Of a DNA stretch of 64,000 nt, positions 49,654 to 58,971 are shown in pieces. The translations under genes were made by a program, and so were the position numbers. The stretch spans positions 186,001 to 250,000 of the forward strand of contig JAJEFA010000021.1 in assembly GCA_022820725.1 (NCBI GenBank). Reading direction: 5' to 3'. Below the pieces are notes generated by a model, which did not search any database, had not been told where the DNA came from, and saw only the letters and a program-made list of their open reading frames with translations. The stretch is from Candidatus Binatia bacterium. Lineage in GTDB: Bacteria; Desulfobacterota; Binatia; Bin18. The first letter of the stretch is position 1; each line of letters starts with the position of its first letter.

Positions 49654-52611
49654 CTAGGAGAACCCGACACTTACCCCCACGAACCAGTACCGGCCCAACC
49701 CGTCGTACAGGCCGGGGAAGGTGTTACCGTTGCCGGCGATGGAGGGCCCTGCTGCGCCGCCCACGATCGGCGGGGCCTTATCGAACAGGTTGTTCACGCC
49801 GACGCGCAGGCTGGTGTATTCGTTGTAATTCCAAATTGCGGCCAAGTCGAAGTAGTGCCGCGCCCCGAGATCAACCTGGGTGGAGTTGAGGTCTTCGACG
49901 CTGCTGATATAGCGCCACATCAGACTGGGCCGCAGCCCCCACGGAGTCACCCAGGTGGCGCGCAGATTGTTCCGAATATCCGGGGTCGGAAAACCGCAGG
50001 TAGCCCCCCAGTTGCCGGCGCAGTCCACCTTACGCGCCCCTTCTAGCTCCTGCTGGTCCCAGGTGGAGGTGATCGACAGGATGTCGCTGAAGCGGAGCCT
50101 CCCCCAGCGGCCCATTCCTATGACGCTCAGAGGGAGATCATAACCGACGGTGATGTCGAAGCCTTGCACTTCCTCAACCGCCAGATTGTCGAGCAGAGAT
50201 ACAATATGGCCGCTGTTGCTGAGGTCGGACCCCAGCCACAGGTCGCCGCTCCGCCCGCGTTTGACCTTGGCGCACTGCGCGTCGTTGCCGTCCAGACATT
50301 CGTTGAGAATGAACTCCGGCGTCAGGGTGCTGATACCTTTGCTGATTTCGATCGAATAGTAGTCCAGGCTGAAGTTGAAGCCTGGAATAAAGCCGGGCGT
50401 CCACACCAGGCCGAAGGAGTAGGTATCCGATTCCTCGGGCGCCAAGTCCGGGTTGCCGCCTTGCAGAAAATTGTACTGGGCAGCCGGTGAATGTTCGATA
50501 TTACCGAACTGAGTGGCCGTCACGCCACTGCGGGCGCATTCCTCAAGGCTGCGGCCTTCAGCCGTCCGGCCGTTGGTGACGGGACCGGCACATGGGTCGG
50601 CGTTCATATCGAACAGGTTGAAGCCCTGCGGCAGGAAGCGTTCCCGCACATTCGGGCCGCGAATCGCCCGCTGGAAACTGGCCCGTAGCCGGATGTCGGC
50701 ATTGAGCGCCCAGCCCGCGCGAACGCCGAAGGTATTGGTCTGCTCGCCGTAATCGTAGTCGGAATAGCGATAGCCCCCGTCCAGTCCCAGCTCTTCCGCA
50801 AAGCGTGCGCCGTCGATCAGTGGGATACCGGCTTCGATAAAAAATTCCGTCACGTCGGAGCCCCCGCTAACCGGCTGGCTGGCGCCGCCTTGGCCGGCCC
50901 CATCGCCGCTGCGGTAGGCCTGGTCAGGTTTGAATTTCAGAGTGTCGTCGCGGTATTCGCCGCCCAAGACAATATCAAAACCGGTGGCGGCAAATGGAGA
51001 CCTGAGGCCGTAGCGACCAAGATTCCCGGAGATATAGCCGGACACGACCGTCTGGTCGGTCGCCCCACGGGCAGACAGGGGTAGTGTCAGATAGTCGATC
51101 ATCTCTTGGGTCACCGCGCCCTCCTGAAAGATATTCCAGGGGACACAGCTCGGGTCGGAGCCGTCCAGTACGGACCGGCAGACGATTCGACCTGTTGCGG
51201 GATCTCTGACCGCATCCAGCGCCCGTCCGATCCGGGTAATCGACAGATCGTTCAGATAGGTGTTCTGCATACGGACTTCGGAGTATTGGTAGTACAGGTC
51301 GTAGCGCCACGTATCATTGAGGTCGCCGCGTAGCCCGACCACGCCGCGATACGAGGTGTGGTGCAAGTCGTTCTGCCGGTTCCCGCCCTCCACATTCCGG
51401 CGACCGATAAAGACCTGCTGGCGGTCATCCCGCGTCAAGCCGTACGTGCCGCACAGGGCTTCGAACTGCTGCTGGGACAGGAATGGGTTGCCGCAGCCGA
51501 GCGTATCGGTCACAAAGAACGCACCCGAGGGGGCGATCTGGGCGACCGATCGATTGTCCATGAACATGAATTCGGAGTAAGCCTCGACCCGGTCGTGCAG
51601 GTCGTAGTGGGCAAACAGGCCGGCGGTCCAGCGCCGGTCGGGGCGCTGAAAATAGTTCGACGGAGCATAGTTGAACAGGGTCCCCTGGCGGGGCACAAAG
51701 CGGTCGCCCTCCACCTTGTAGTCAAAGCTTTCAAGACCTTTATTTCTCAGCAGGCCGAAATCGGAAAAGGTGCCCTTGGGTTGGGTGGCCGAGCCGGAGC
51801 ACTTGGTCAGATCGTGGCTCAGGGCACACGAGCTGTAATCGCGCTCAGCCTGGAGCACCGGGTCAATATCGCGGTAGGTTCCGTAGACCGTAACGTTGCC
51901 GCGGTCCAGGTTCTTCCCCATGATCAGCGAGACGTTCGAGATATCGCCGTCCCATGTTGAGCCGTCGGCGACCTCATAGCCGGCGTCCTGGACAATCCGC
52001 TGCCACCGGTTGCTGCCGTTGTCGTGCTGGTACTGGCTGAACTGGTAGTCCAGCTTGATGCCCTCGAAGTCGTCAACCATCAGGAAGTTGACCACACCGG
52101 CGACCGCATCGGACCCGTAGGTGGCCGAGGAGCCGCCGGTCAGCACCTCAACGTTCCTGATCAGCGCACCCGGAATCTGGTTGATATCGGCGCCGACTCC
52201 TCCTTGCAGCGGCGAGCCGGCCGGCAGGCGACGGCCGTTGACCAGCACCAGGGTGCGTTCCGCGCCCAAATTGCGTAGATTCAGGGTCGCGGTGCCGGTG
52301 GAGCCGTACACTTGGTTGGCGTTCTGGGCGGAGTACACCTGCGGCAGGGTGCGCAGCATGTCCTCCACCCGGACGGTGCCCTGGAAGGCCAGGTCTTCGG
52401 CCCCAATCTGGATGACCGGGCTGGAGCTGACCAGATTCGCCCTTTGGATACGTGAGCCGGTCACGACCAGGGCTTCCAACTCTGACGGCTCCTGGCGGGC
52501 TTCAGCCTGCGGCTGTTCAGTCCCAGGCTGCTCGGTGTCTGCGGCAAAGACCGGTACGGCGACGGCAGTCAGCAGTACCAGTACGCTCCGCAGCAATATT
52601 CTTTTTGTCAT
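49654..52611 (-). CDS. TonB-dependent outer-membrane receptor, 985 aa (tandem copy 1)
   Basis: ATG 52611 gives a signal peptide (LLRSVLVLLTAVAVPVFAAD) and has AAGGA six bases upstream. The plug domain shows LEALVVTGSRIQRANLVSSS, EDMLRTLPQV, LNLRNLGAERTLVLVNGRRL and VEVLTGGSSATYGSDAVAGV. The rest is a 22-strand barrel ending in GLGRYWFVGVSVGFS with terminal aromatic. The NGRRLPAG pattern is that of the large receptors common in Sphingomonas, Shewanella and Xanthomonas types, which take up oligosaccharides, peptides or other organic compounds rather than siderophores; the substrate here is unknown. It is a close paralogue of the next receptor, about 135 bases away. Confidence 0.9.
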   Translation of the reverse strand: MTKRILLRSVLVLLTAVAVPVFAADTEQPGTEQPQAEARQEPSELEALVVTGSRIQRANLVSSSPVIQIGAEDLAFQGTVRVEDMLRTLPQVYSAQNANQVYGSTGTATLNLRNLGAERTLVLVNGRRLPAGSPLQGGVGADINQIPGALIRNVEVLTGGSSATYGSDAVAGVVNFLMVDDFEGIKLDYQFSQYQHDNGSNRWQRIVQDAGYEVADGSTWDGDISNVSLIMGKNLDRGNVTVYGTYRDIDPVLQAERDYSSCALSHDLTKCSGSATQPKGTFSDFGLLRNKGLESFDYKVEGDRFVPRQGTLFNYAPSNYFQRPDRRWTAGLFAHYDLHDRVEAYSEFMFMDNRSVAQIAPSGAFFVTDTLGCGNPFLSQQQFEALCGTYGLTRDDRQQVFIGRRNVEGGNRQNDLHHTSYRGVVGLRGDLNDTWRYDLYYQYSEVRMQNTYLNDLSITRIGRALDAVRDPATGRIVCRSVLDGSDPSCVPWNIFQEGAVTQEMIDYLTLPLSARGATDQTVVSGYISGNLGRYGLRSPFAATGFDIVLGGEYRDDTLKFKPDQAYRSGDGAGQGGASQPVSGGSDVTEFFIEAGIPLIDGARFAEELGLDGGYRYSDYDYGEQTNTFGVRAGWALNADIRLRASFQRAIRGPNVRERFLPQGFNLFDMNADPCAGPVTNGRTAEGRSLEECARSGVTATQFGNIEHSPAAQYNFLQGGNPDLAPEESDTYSFGLVWTPGFIPGFNFSLDYYSIEISKGISTLTPEFILNECLDGNDAQCAKVKRGRSGDLWLGSDLSNSGHIVSLLDNLAVEEVQGFDITVGYDLPLSVIGMGRWGRLRFSDILSITSTWDQQELEGARKVDCAGNWGATCGFPTPDIRNNLRATWVTPWGLRPSLMWRYISSVEDLNSTQVDLGARHYFDLAAIWNYNEYTSLRVGVNNLFDKAPPIVGGAAGPSIAGNGNTFPGLYDGLGRYWFVGVSVGFS

Positions 52612-52646
52612 GAGAAATCCTTGGTGGTTAGTGGTTGGTTCCCTCT

Positions 52647-52676
52647 GTAGGGGCAACCCCCTGTGATTGCCCCTCC
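52647..52676. repeat. Dispersed GTAGGGGCAA repeat
   Basis: GTAGGGGCAACCCCCTGTGA plus TTGCCCCTCC matches the copies at 5086 and 46895. It lies upstream of the first receptor gene (minus strand), next to the inverted repeat at 52693. Confidence 0.65.
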
Positions 52677-52692
52677 GGTGTGATTGCCCACT

Positions 52693-52743
52693 GGCATTCC
52701 GTTCGCCCTGAGCGGAGTGAAGTCGAAGGGCGAACGGAATGCC
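52693..52743. repeat. Perfect 16-bp inverted repeat around a CCTGAGC-GTCGAAGGG core
   Basis: GGCATTCCGTTCGCCC (52693-52708) is exactly complementary to GGGCGAACGGAATGCC (52728-52743). The loop carries TGAGCGGAGTGAAGTCGAA, the same core seen inside the ArnT-like gene at 38983. It lies three bases after the stop of the second receptor and may also act as an mRNA 3' hairpin. Confidence 0.75.
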
Positions 52744-52746
52744 GGG

Positions 52747-55700
52747 TCAGGAGATACCGACACTCATACCGACGAACCAGTAGCGGCCCAGGGCATCGTA
52801 CAGGCCGGGGAAGGTGTTGCCGCCCCTGCCGGCCTCGCCGACGAGCGGCGGTTCCTTGTCAAACAGATTGCGGATGCCGAGACGCAGGCTGGCATACTGA
52901 TTCACCTCCCAGATCACCGACAGGTCAAAATAGTGCCGGGCATTCACCGGGATGGGGCGGTCCGGGTCGGTTTCCGTGCTGGTGCTGATGTAGCGCCACA
53001 TCAGACTGGGCTGCACTCCCCAGGGACTCAGCCAGGTGGTCCGCATAATGTTGCGGATTCTCGGGGTCGGGGTGCCGCAGGAGTAGCCCCAACTGCCCGC
53101 ACAGGCGATCTTCGGAATGTCATCCGTTGCCTTGAGCGTATAGGTGTCGAGAAAGGAAAGCCGGTCCGTAAAGCTGACGGAGCCGTAGCGGCCAAGATTG
53201 AGCATATAGTCCACGCTGAAGTCGTAGCCGCGGACCTCGGCGATGGCCAGGTTTTCCAGCACGGCCTCAACATGGCCGGTGGTCTCGATCGTGTTGGAAG
53301 ACAGCCACAGGTCGCCGCCCGGCCCACGCTTGACCTTGTCGCACTGAGAGGTTTTGCCGTCCAGGCAGTGGTTCAGGACAACCTCGGGCGACAGGGCGCC
53401 AACGCCGCCCTTGAGTTCGATATCGTAGTAATCCACGGCCACGGTGAGACCCTCAAGAAAGCCGGGCGTAAAGGTCAGGCCGAACGAGTAGGTATCCGCA
53501 TCTTCGGGATGCAGGTCAGGATTGCCCCCGATCAGGAAATTGTACTGGCCGGCTGGTGAGTCGGGAATATTACCGAACTGCTCGGCGGTCACCCCGCTGC
53601 GGGCGCACTCCTCAAGGGTACGGCCGGCCACGGTCTTGCCGTCAACCACCTCGCCGGCACACGGGTCGGAGGTCATATAGATCAAGCCCAGCCGCTGGGG
53701 CAGGAACTGTTCTCGGATGCTCGGGGCGCGCACCGCCCGCTGATAGCTGCCGCGCAGGCTGATGTCATGGTTGATGGCCCAGCCGGCCCGCACGCCGTAG
53801 GTATCGGTCTGGACGCCGTACCAGGAAGAGCGATAGCCGCCGTTGACGATCAGTTGCTGGATAAACGGCACGTCTTCGATGAGCGGAATACCGGCTTCAA
53901 AGAAAACCGCCGGTACGTCGAAGCCACCCTTGAGGGGCTGCTGTGCGCCGCCAAAGCCGGCCCCGTCACCGCTCTGGCTCCCGAGGTCGGGCTTGTATTT
54001 CAGGTTTTCCTCGCGCCATTCGACGCCCAGGGCGATGTCGATGCCGGTGGTGGCAAACGGAGATATCAGGCCGTAGCGACCGAGATTGGCCGCGACCTGG
54101 CCGGACAGCACATGCTGGTTCGTGCTGCCGCGGGTCGTGTACGTTCCGGCGATATAGTCGGTCATCTCTTTGGTGACCGCGCCGTCTTGAAAGATATTCC
54201 AGGGGACGCAGCTCGGGTCGGCACCGCTCAGCGTCGACCGGCACACGATATCCCCGCTCACGGGGTCGTACACCGCATCCAGGGCGCGGTTGATCCGGCT
54301 GGCCGACAGATTGTTGACATTTTTGCTTAGCGCACGCACCTCGGCGTATTGGTAGTACAGATTGTAGCGCCAGGTATCGGCAATCTCGCCCCGCAGCCCG
54401 AACACGCCCCGATACGAGGTGTGGTGCAGATAATCCTTGCGATTGCCGCTCTCGACGCTACGCCGGCCGATATAGACATTCTGGATGTCTTCCCGCGTCA
54501 AGCCGTACTGGCCGCACAGGGCCTGAAACTGCTGCTCGGACAGAAAAGCGTTGCCGCAGTGCAGATAGCGCTGTCTGAAGAACGAGCCCGAGGGCGCAAT
54601 CTGGGCGGTGGTGCGGTCGTCCATGAACATCAGTTCGGTGTAGGCTTCAATGTGTTCGGTCAGGTCGTAGTGGGCAAAGGCACCGGCGGTCCAGCGGACA
54701 TCGGGCCGTTGAAAGTGATTCGGGGGCGCGTAGTTGTAGAGACGACCGTCCCAGTTCGTAAACTTGTCCCCTTCGACCTGGTAGAAGAACGGCGGTCCCG
54801 GATCGTATCCGGGCCTGACCTGGCGGGTACCGAAGTCGGCAAACAGGCCCTTGGGTATCGTACCCGAGCCGACGCACTGGTCAAGATCGGGGGTCAGATC
54901 GCAACTGGAGTGATCCCGGTCGCCCAGGAAAACCTTGCCGCCGTCGCGCCAGGTCGCATACGCGGTGATATTGCCGCGATTACCCAGGTTTTTGCCCAGG
55001 ATCAGCGAGACATTAGACAGCTCGCCGTCCGCGGTGGAGTCGTCGGCAACGCTATAGCCCTGACCGGAGATCAGTCTTTTCACCGCGCGATTGTCATTAT
55101 CGTGCTGATGCTGGCTGAACTGATAATCGAGCTTGATCCCCTCGAAATCGTCGATCAGGATGAAGTTGATCACGCCGGCGACCGCATCCGAACCATAGGT
55201 GACCGAGGAGCCGCCGGTCAGGACATCGACGCGCTTGAGCAGGGCTCCCGGAATCTGGTTGATGTCCTCGTTGCCGGTCCCTCCCCAGGGCGAGCCCGCC
55301 GGCATGCGGCGACCGTTGATCAGCACCAGGGTGCGCGACGAGCCCAGGTGGCGCAGGTTCAGGGTGGCGATCCCGCTGGCGCCGTTGGCGTTGGAGGCAT
55401 CCTGACCGCCGGTAAACACCGAGGGCAGGGAGCGGACCAGTTCTTCCACCCGGACGGTCCCCTGGTGCAGCACTTCTTCGGCGTCAATGCTGACGATCGG
55501 GCCGAGCTCGACCTGGTCGGCCGCCTGCCGGAGACGCGACCCGGTGGTCACGATCATCTCTTCCAGGGCCTCCAGTTTCTGCGGCTCTTTGCCGAATTCA
55601 GTTTCCGGCTTTTCGCCGGCTTCGGCTTGCGGCTGCTCAGTTGCCGTCTGATCGGCATCGGCCGCGCTGGCCGGTACGGCGGCGAAGGTGAGGAGTAAGG

Positions 55701-55758
55701 CTGTTGCTAAGGTTACGGCGAGCTTCAGGTGTGCCTCGGCGCGTGTGCTTACGTTCAT
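52747..55758 (-). CDS. TonB-dependent outer-membrane receptor, 1003 aa (tandem copy 2)
   Basis: ATG 55758 is chosen because a signal peptide (LKLAVTLATALLLTFAAVPA, cleavage near ASA) follows; the ribosome-binding site is weak. Plug features match copy 1: IVTTGSRLRQAADQVELGPI, VEELVRSLPSVF, LNLRHLGSSRTLVLINGRRM and VDVLTGGSSVTYGSDAVAGV. The barrel ends LGRYWFVGMSVGIS. Cysteine pairs (CDLTPDLDQC; CGNAFLSEQQFQALCG) are conserved between the copies, suggesting extracellular disulfides. The two arose by tandem duplication and have diverged considerably, so different substrates are plausible. No substrate-specific neighbour gene identifies the ligand; the BCCT transporter beside it could hint at a quaternary ammonium compound. 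Confidence 0.9.
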   Translation of the reverse strand: MNVSTRAEAHLKLAVTLATALLLTFAAVPASAADADQTATEQPQAEAGEKPETEFGKEPQKLEALEEMIVTTGSRLRQAADQVELGPIVSIDAEEVLHQGTVRVEELVRSLPSVFTGGQDASNANGASGIATLNLRHLGSSRTLVLINGRRMPAGSPWGGTGNEDINQIPGALLKRVDVLTGGSSVTYGSDAVAGVINFILIDDFEGIKLDYQFSQHQHDNDNRAVKRLISGQGYSVADDSTADGELSNVSLILGKNLGNRGNITAYATWRDGGKVFLGDRDHSSCDLTPDLDQCVGSGTIPKGLFADFGTRQVRPGYDPGPPFFYQVEGDKFTNWDGRLYNYAPPNHFQRPDVRWTAGAFAHYDLTEHIEAYTELMFMDDRTTAQIAPSGSFFRQRYLHCGNAFLSEQQFQALCGQYGLTREDIQNVYIGRRSVESGNRKDYLHHTSYRGVFGLRGEIADTWRYNLYYQYAEVRALSKNVNNLSASRINRALDAVYDPVSGDIVCRSTLSGADPSCVPWNIFQDGAVTKEMTDYIAGTYTTRGSTNQHVLSGQVAANLGRYGLISPFATTGIDIALGVEWREENLKYKPDLGSQSGDGAGFGGAQQPLKGGFDVPAVFFEAGIPLIEDVPFIQQLIVNGGYRSSWYGVQTDTYGVRAGWAINHDISLRGSYQRAVRAPSIREQFLPQRLGLIYMTSDPCAGEVVDGKTVAGRTLEECARSGVTAEQFGNIPDSPAGQYNFLIGGNPDLHPEDADTYSFGLTFTPGFLEGLTVAVDYYDIELKGGVGALSPEVVLNHCLDGKTSQCDKVKRGPGGDLWLSSNTIETTGHVEAVLENLAIAEVRGYDFSVDYMLNLGRYGSVSFTDRLSFLDTYTLKATDDIPKIACAGSWGYSCGTPTPRIRNIMRTTWLSPWGVQPSLMWRYISTSTETDPDRPIPVNARHYFDLSVIWEVNQYASLRLGIRNLFDKEPPLVGEAGRGGNTFPGLYDALGRYWFVGMSVGIS

Positions 55759-55860
55759 GCATGCGCATGTAGGCCGCCGGTGAAGATTTGTCAATCACGG
55801 AGGAGGAGTCCCCGACTGTGCCGCGGATTATGGACGGACCGTTACCGGTGTTGACGTCTT

Positions 55861-55930
55861 GTCACCGCGTGAGACGCATGTCGATATACACTAGGGGAAA
55901 GGCCGTCAGAAAGACGATGCCGGTCCAACG
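55861..55930 (-). pseudogene. Degenerate duplicate of the 3' end of the Nramp-like gene
   Basis: Read on the minus strand this encodes WTGIVFLTAFPLVYIDMRLT and ends R-stop (55862-55864). That is nearly the same as the last residues of the Nramp-like gene (WTGIVFLTAFTLVYIGMRLM then P-stop). The DNA aligns without gaps to 57514-57583 at an offset of 1653 bases, roughly 85 percent identical by eye. It begins one base after the BCCT stop, in another frame. It has no start and is a remnant. Confidence 0.8.
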
Positions 55931-57496
55931 TCAAAGCGCTTCACGGCGCAGTTCAACCCAGGTCGTGAGGGCCATTCCGATGAGGACCAGGGTGAACGGG
56001 AAGCCCGCCGCGAGTGCTGCGGCCTGTAAGGAAAGCAGACCGCCACCAAGCAGGAGTGCAATGGCGACCAGCCCTTCGAGTACGCACCAGAACAGGCACC
56101 GCCCAACCGGGACGCTGAAATTGCCGCCTGCGGCGATGGTCGCGACGACCAGCGAGCCGGAGTCCGATGAGGTGACGAAGAAGATGACGATCAGGACGAG
56201 AGCGACGACAGAAAGCAGGCCTGTTAGCGGTAGTGGTTCGAGCATTTTGAACAGCGCCAGCTCCGGTATCCAGGCGCTGACGGTATCGGTCACGCCGGTG
56301 TAGCCGTCGGTGAGGTATTGATGGACGGCGATCCCGCCAAAAGCACTCATCCACAGTAAAACGAACAGCGTCGGCAGGAGGAGTACGCAGATTAAGAACT
56401 CGCGGACTGTTCGGCCCCTGGAAATGCGGGCGATAAAAATACCGACGAACGGAGCCCAGGAAAGCCACCAGGCCAGGTAGAAGATAGTCCAGTCGTGCAG
56501 GAAGGCGGTGTCCTGCCGGCCCACCCAGTTGCTGAGCGGTACAATTGCGGTCAGATAGCTGCCCAGCCCGCTGAAGAAGCCAGCCCAGATATAGAGGGTT
56601 GGTCCGATCCCGATAATACACACCAGCAGCAATACCGCCAGCAGCGCGTTCAACTCGCTGAGACGCTTGATGCCGACATTGATGCCGGTCAGTACCGAGC
56701 CTGTGGCCACGGCGGTGATCAGCACAATAAGCACTACCCTGGTGAGGTCGGTGGCCGGAATCCCGAACAGATAGTTGAGACCACCCGTCACCTGATTGGC
56801 ACCCAAGCCGAGCGAGGTGGCAAGACCGAACACGGTTGTAAAGACGGCCAGCGTATCAATCAGGTGGCCGGCCCAGCCCCAGATGCGGTCACCGAGCAGG
56901 GGATAGAAGGCCGAGCGAATCGTGAGCGGCAGGTCCCGGTTATAGCTGAAGAACGCCAAGGTGAGCCCTACAAGCGCGTAGATGGCCCAACCGTGCAGAC
57001 CCCAGTGGAAAGTCGCCGCGGCGATGCCGAGGGCGCGGGCCGTCTCGGGGTCGGCGGCATTGATACCGAGCGGGGGATACAGAAAGTGTTGGACCGGCTC
57101 CAGCACCCCAAAGAACATCAGCCCAATGCCTATGCTGGCGGCAAAGAGCATAGCGAACCAACTGACAGAGGAATACTCGGGGACGGCTTCCCGTCCGCCG
57201 ATCCGCGCCTTGCCGAGCGGGGAGATAACTATAAATAGGCAGAACAGCAGGACGAAGTTGGCGGTGAGCAGAAATAGCCAGTCGAACTGGGTGGTGAGCC
57301 AAGTCCGAATCCCCCCAAAGACTTGGGTCGCCCTGTCCGGGAACAGCAGCGCGCCGAGGACAAAGACGACGATGGTGAGTGCGGAAACCGGGAAGACCGC
57401 CTTGTCGATATCCAGACTCGATATCCGGGTATTGCTCCAACCGCTCCCGTGGCCGGGCTCGTCGTCCGGCCGCACATGTTGGGCCACTTGGCTCAT
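55931..57496 (-). CDS. BCCT-family transporter (betaine/carnitine/choline type)
   Basis: The 521-residue protein has twelve membrane segments and the BCCT hallmarks: SIGIGLMFFGVLEPVQHFLY, FHWGLHGWAIYALVGLTLAF, WTIFYLAWWLSWAPFVGIFI ARISRGRTVREF (the family signature) and FVTSSDSGSLVVATIAAGG. These transporters import glycine betaine, carnitine, choline or related compounds with Na+ or H+, or by exchange. The glycine-rich SIGIGLMFF segment is close to that of Na+-coupled members. The C-terminus is short, without a long osmosensory tail. It follows the Nramp-like gene by 18 bases and is itself followed by a second, degenerate copy of that gene's 3' end. Confidence 0.92.
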   Translation of the reverse strand: MSQVAQHVRPDDEPGHGSGWSNTRISSLDIDKAVFPVSALTIVVFVLGALLFPDRATQVFGGIRTWLTTQFDWLFLLTANFVLLFCLFIVISPLGKARIGGREAVPEYSSVSWFAMLFAASIGIGLMFFGVLEPVQHFLYPPLGINAADPETARALGIAAATFHWGLHGWAIYALVGLTLAFFSYNRDLPLTIRSAFYPLLGDRIWGWAGHLIDTLAVFTTVFGLATSLGLGANQVTGGLNYLFGIPATDLTRVVLIVLITAVATGSVLTGINVGIKRLSELNALLAVLLLVCIIGIGPTLYIWAGFFSGLGSYLTAIVPLSNWVGRQDTAFLHDWTIFYLAWWLSWAPFVGIFIARISRGRTVREFLICVLLLPTLFVLLWMSAFGGIAVHQYLTDGYTGVTDTVSAWIPELALFKMLEPLPLTGLLSVVALVLIVIFFVTSSDSGSLVVATIAAGGNFSVPVGRCLFWCVLEGLVAIALLLGGGLLSLQAAALAAGFPFTLVLIGMALTTWVELRREAL

Positions 57497-57514
57497 GCCT
57501 TCCTTCCCCGCTAC

Positions 57515-58825
57515 TCACGGCATGAGGCGCATGCCGATATAGACCAGAGTAAAGGCCGTCAGAAAGACAATGCCGGTCCAACTCAGCAGCCGTAGCCAGT
57601 GCGGGGGATGCGCGGCTTGCGGCACGTGGGGGCTGAGGACGAGCCGATGATTGGCCAGGGCAATAATCGGCGCAACCAGAAATGAGATAATCGTGGCTAG
57701 GTCAATGAGCGTGGTAAAGCTGGTGAGAAACAGCGCAATAATCAGATAGCCGCCAACCGCGCCAATGAGGAGCCAGGCGTTGTACACCGTGCGGCTGCCC
57801 TGTCCGTCTTGGCGACGGGAAAACAATAAGGCCCAGGTGCGGTCCATGGCCCTGGCATAGCCGTCAAAGATGACCAGGGCGGTACCGAACATCACGGAGA
57901 AGGCCGAAGAGGCGATAATGATATAGCTCCAGTCTCCGAGTGTGGCGGTGTAGAGCCGAATCACCTCATGCGTGAACTGCGTCCCGCTCTGATTCGAGAA
58001 GGACTGACCGGAACCGTACATGATGAAGGCCCCCAGCGTCATAAAACAGATAGCCAAAAACGCGGTCATCACATACGAAACATTAAAGTCGAGCAGCGTC
58101 TCACGTAGGGTCGGCCGATAGCCGGTCTGCTGAAAACGCTCAAGCGTCCAGAGGCTGTTGAGGGCTGATAAATCCAAGGGGGCCGGCATCCAGCCCATAA
58201 GGGCAATCAGAAAGGCAAAACCTGAGACGGTCCAGACTTCGGACGAGTAGAAGGGCACCGGCGCAGTCGGGCCGCGAAAGAGAGTCAGGATAAAAGCAGT
58301 CAGGGTGGAGAGAAACAGCACCGTACAAATGACTTTAATGAGGCTGTCCAGGGCGCTGTATCTCCCGACTAGCAAAATGCCGACGCAACCGACGATCAGG
58401 AACAGGGCGGTGTGGATGACGGGCAGGTCGAGGGCGAGCAGATTGTTCAGCAGTCCGGCGGTGGTAAAGCAGACGGCCGCGATAATAATGGACATCGGGC
58501 TGACCGTAATAAACAGGTAGAGGTATAAGGCCCAGTTCCCAAACCGCTTATAGCCATCGATCAGGCTTTCTCCGGTCGCGTTCGCATACCGCGAGCCATA
58601 CTCAAAGGACGGATACTTTAAGAGGTTGGCGATAATGATCGCCCACAGGAGCGCATATCCATAGCTGGCCCCCGCGCGGGTTGACTGCACCAAATGTGAG
58701 ACGCCGATAGCGGTGCTGGCAAAGAGCAGGCCCGGTCCCAGAGTTTTGAGCAGGCGGGAGAGCTGGCTGTCTTCTTCGTTCGCGGTAGAGGTTTCTAGAG
58801 CGGGAATCGCGTGTGTGTTTTCCAT
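57515..58825 (-). CDS. Nramp-superfamily transporter lacking the canonical metal motif
   Basis: ATG 58825 is chosen over the upstream frame start (58876). The 436-residue protein has eleven or so membrane segments in the Nramp order. In TM1, classical Nramp proteins have Asp-Pro-Gly-Asn binding the divalent metal, but this one reads TAIGVSHLVQSTRAGASYGY. In TM6 the usual M-P context appears as GWMPAPLDLSALNS. It therefore probably does not carry Mn or Fe in the classical way; such NRAMP-related proteins are poorly characterised. It is upstream of the BCCT gene in the same direction. Its 3' end is duplicated beyond that gene. Confidence 0.8.
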   Translation of the reverse strand: MENTHAIPALETSTANEEDSQLSRLLKTLGPGLLFASTAIGVSHLVQSTRAGASYGYALLWAIIIANLLKYPSFEYGSRYANATGESLIDGYKRFGNWALYLYLFITVSPMSIIIAAVCFTTAGLLNNLLALDLPVIHTALFLIVGCVGILLVGRYSALDSLIKVICTVLFLSTLTAFILTLFRGPTAPVPFYSSEVWTVSGFAFLIALMGWMPAPLDLSALNSLWTLERFQQTGYRPTLRETLLDFNVSYVMTAFLAICFMTLGAFIMYGSGQSFSNQSGTQFTHEVIRLYTATLGDWSYIIIASSAFSVMFGTALVIFDGYARAMDRTWALLFSRRQDGQGSRTVYNAWLLIGAVGGYLIIALFLTSFTTLIDLATIISFLVAPIIALANHRLVLSPHVPQAAHPPHWLRLLSWTGIVFLTAFTLVYIGMRLMP

Positions 58826-58971
58826 ACAAAGCCTGATATGACAGTCTGATGATCGACGGTTGCAGCAGAGAAACATGACTCCTTCTTTGCTGTCAAGCAG
58901 AAGCGGATCGGGGCTGCCTTGTCAGACCTGATCTTGATTTCAGTCATCCATGTCCAAAAGGGAGGGGGGCC

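Noticed and set aside
54349..55698. A 449-residue plus-strand frame
   Set aside because: It is antisense to the second TonB receptor, whose plug motifs and signal peptide are unmistakable.
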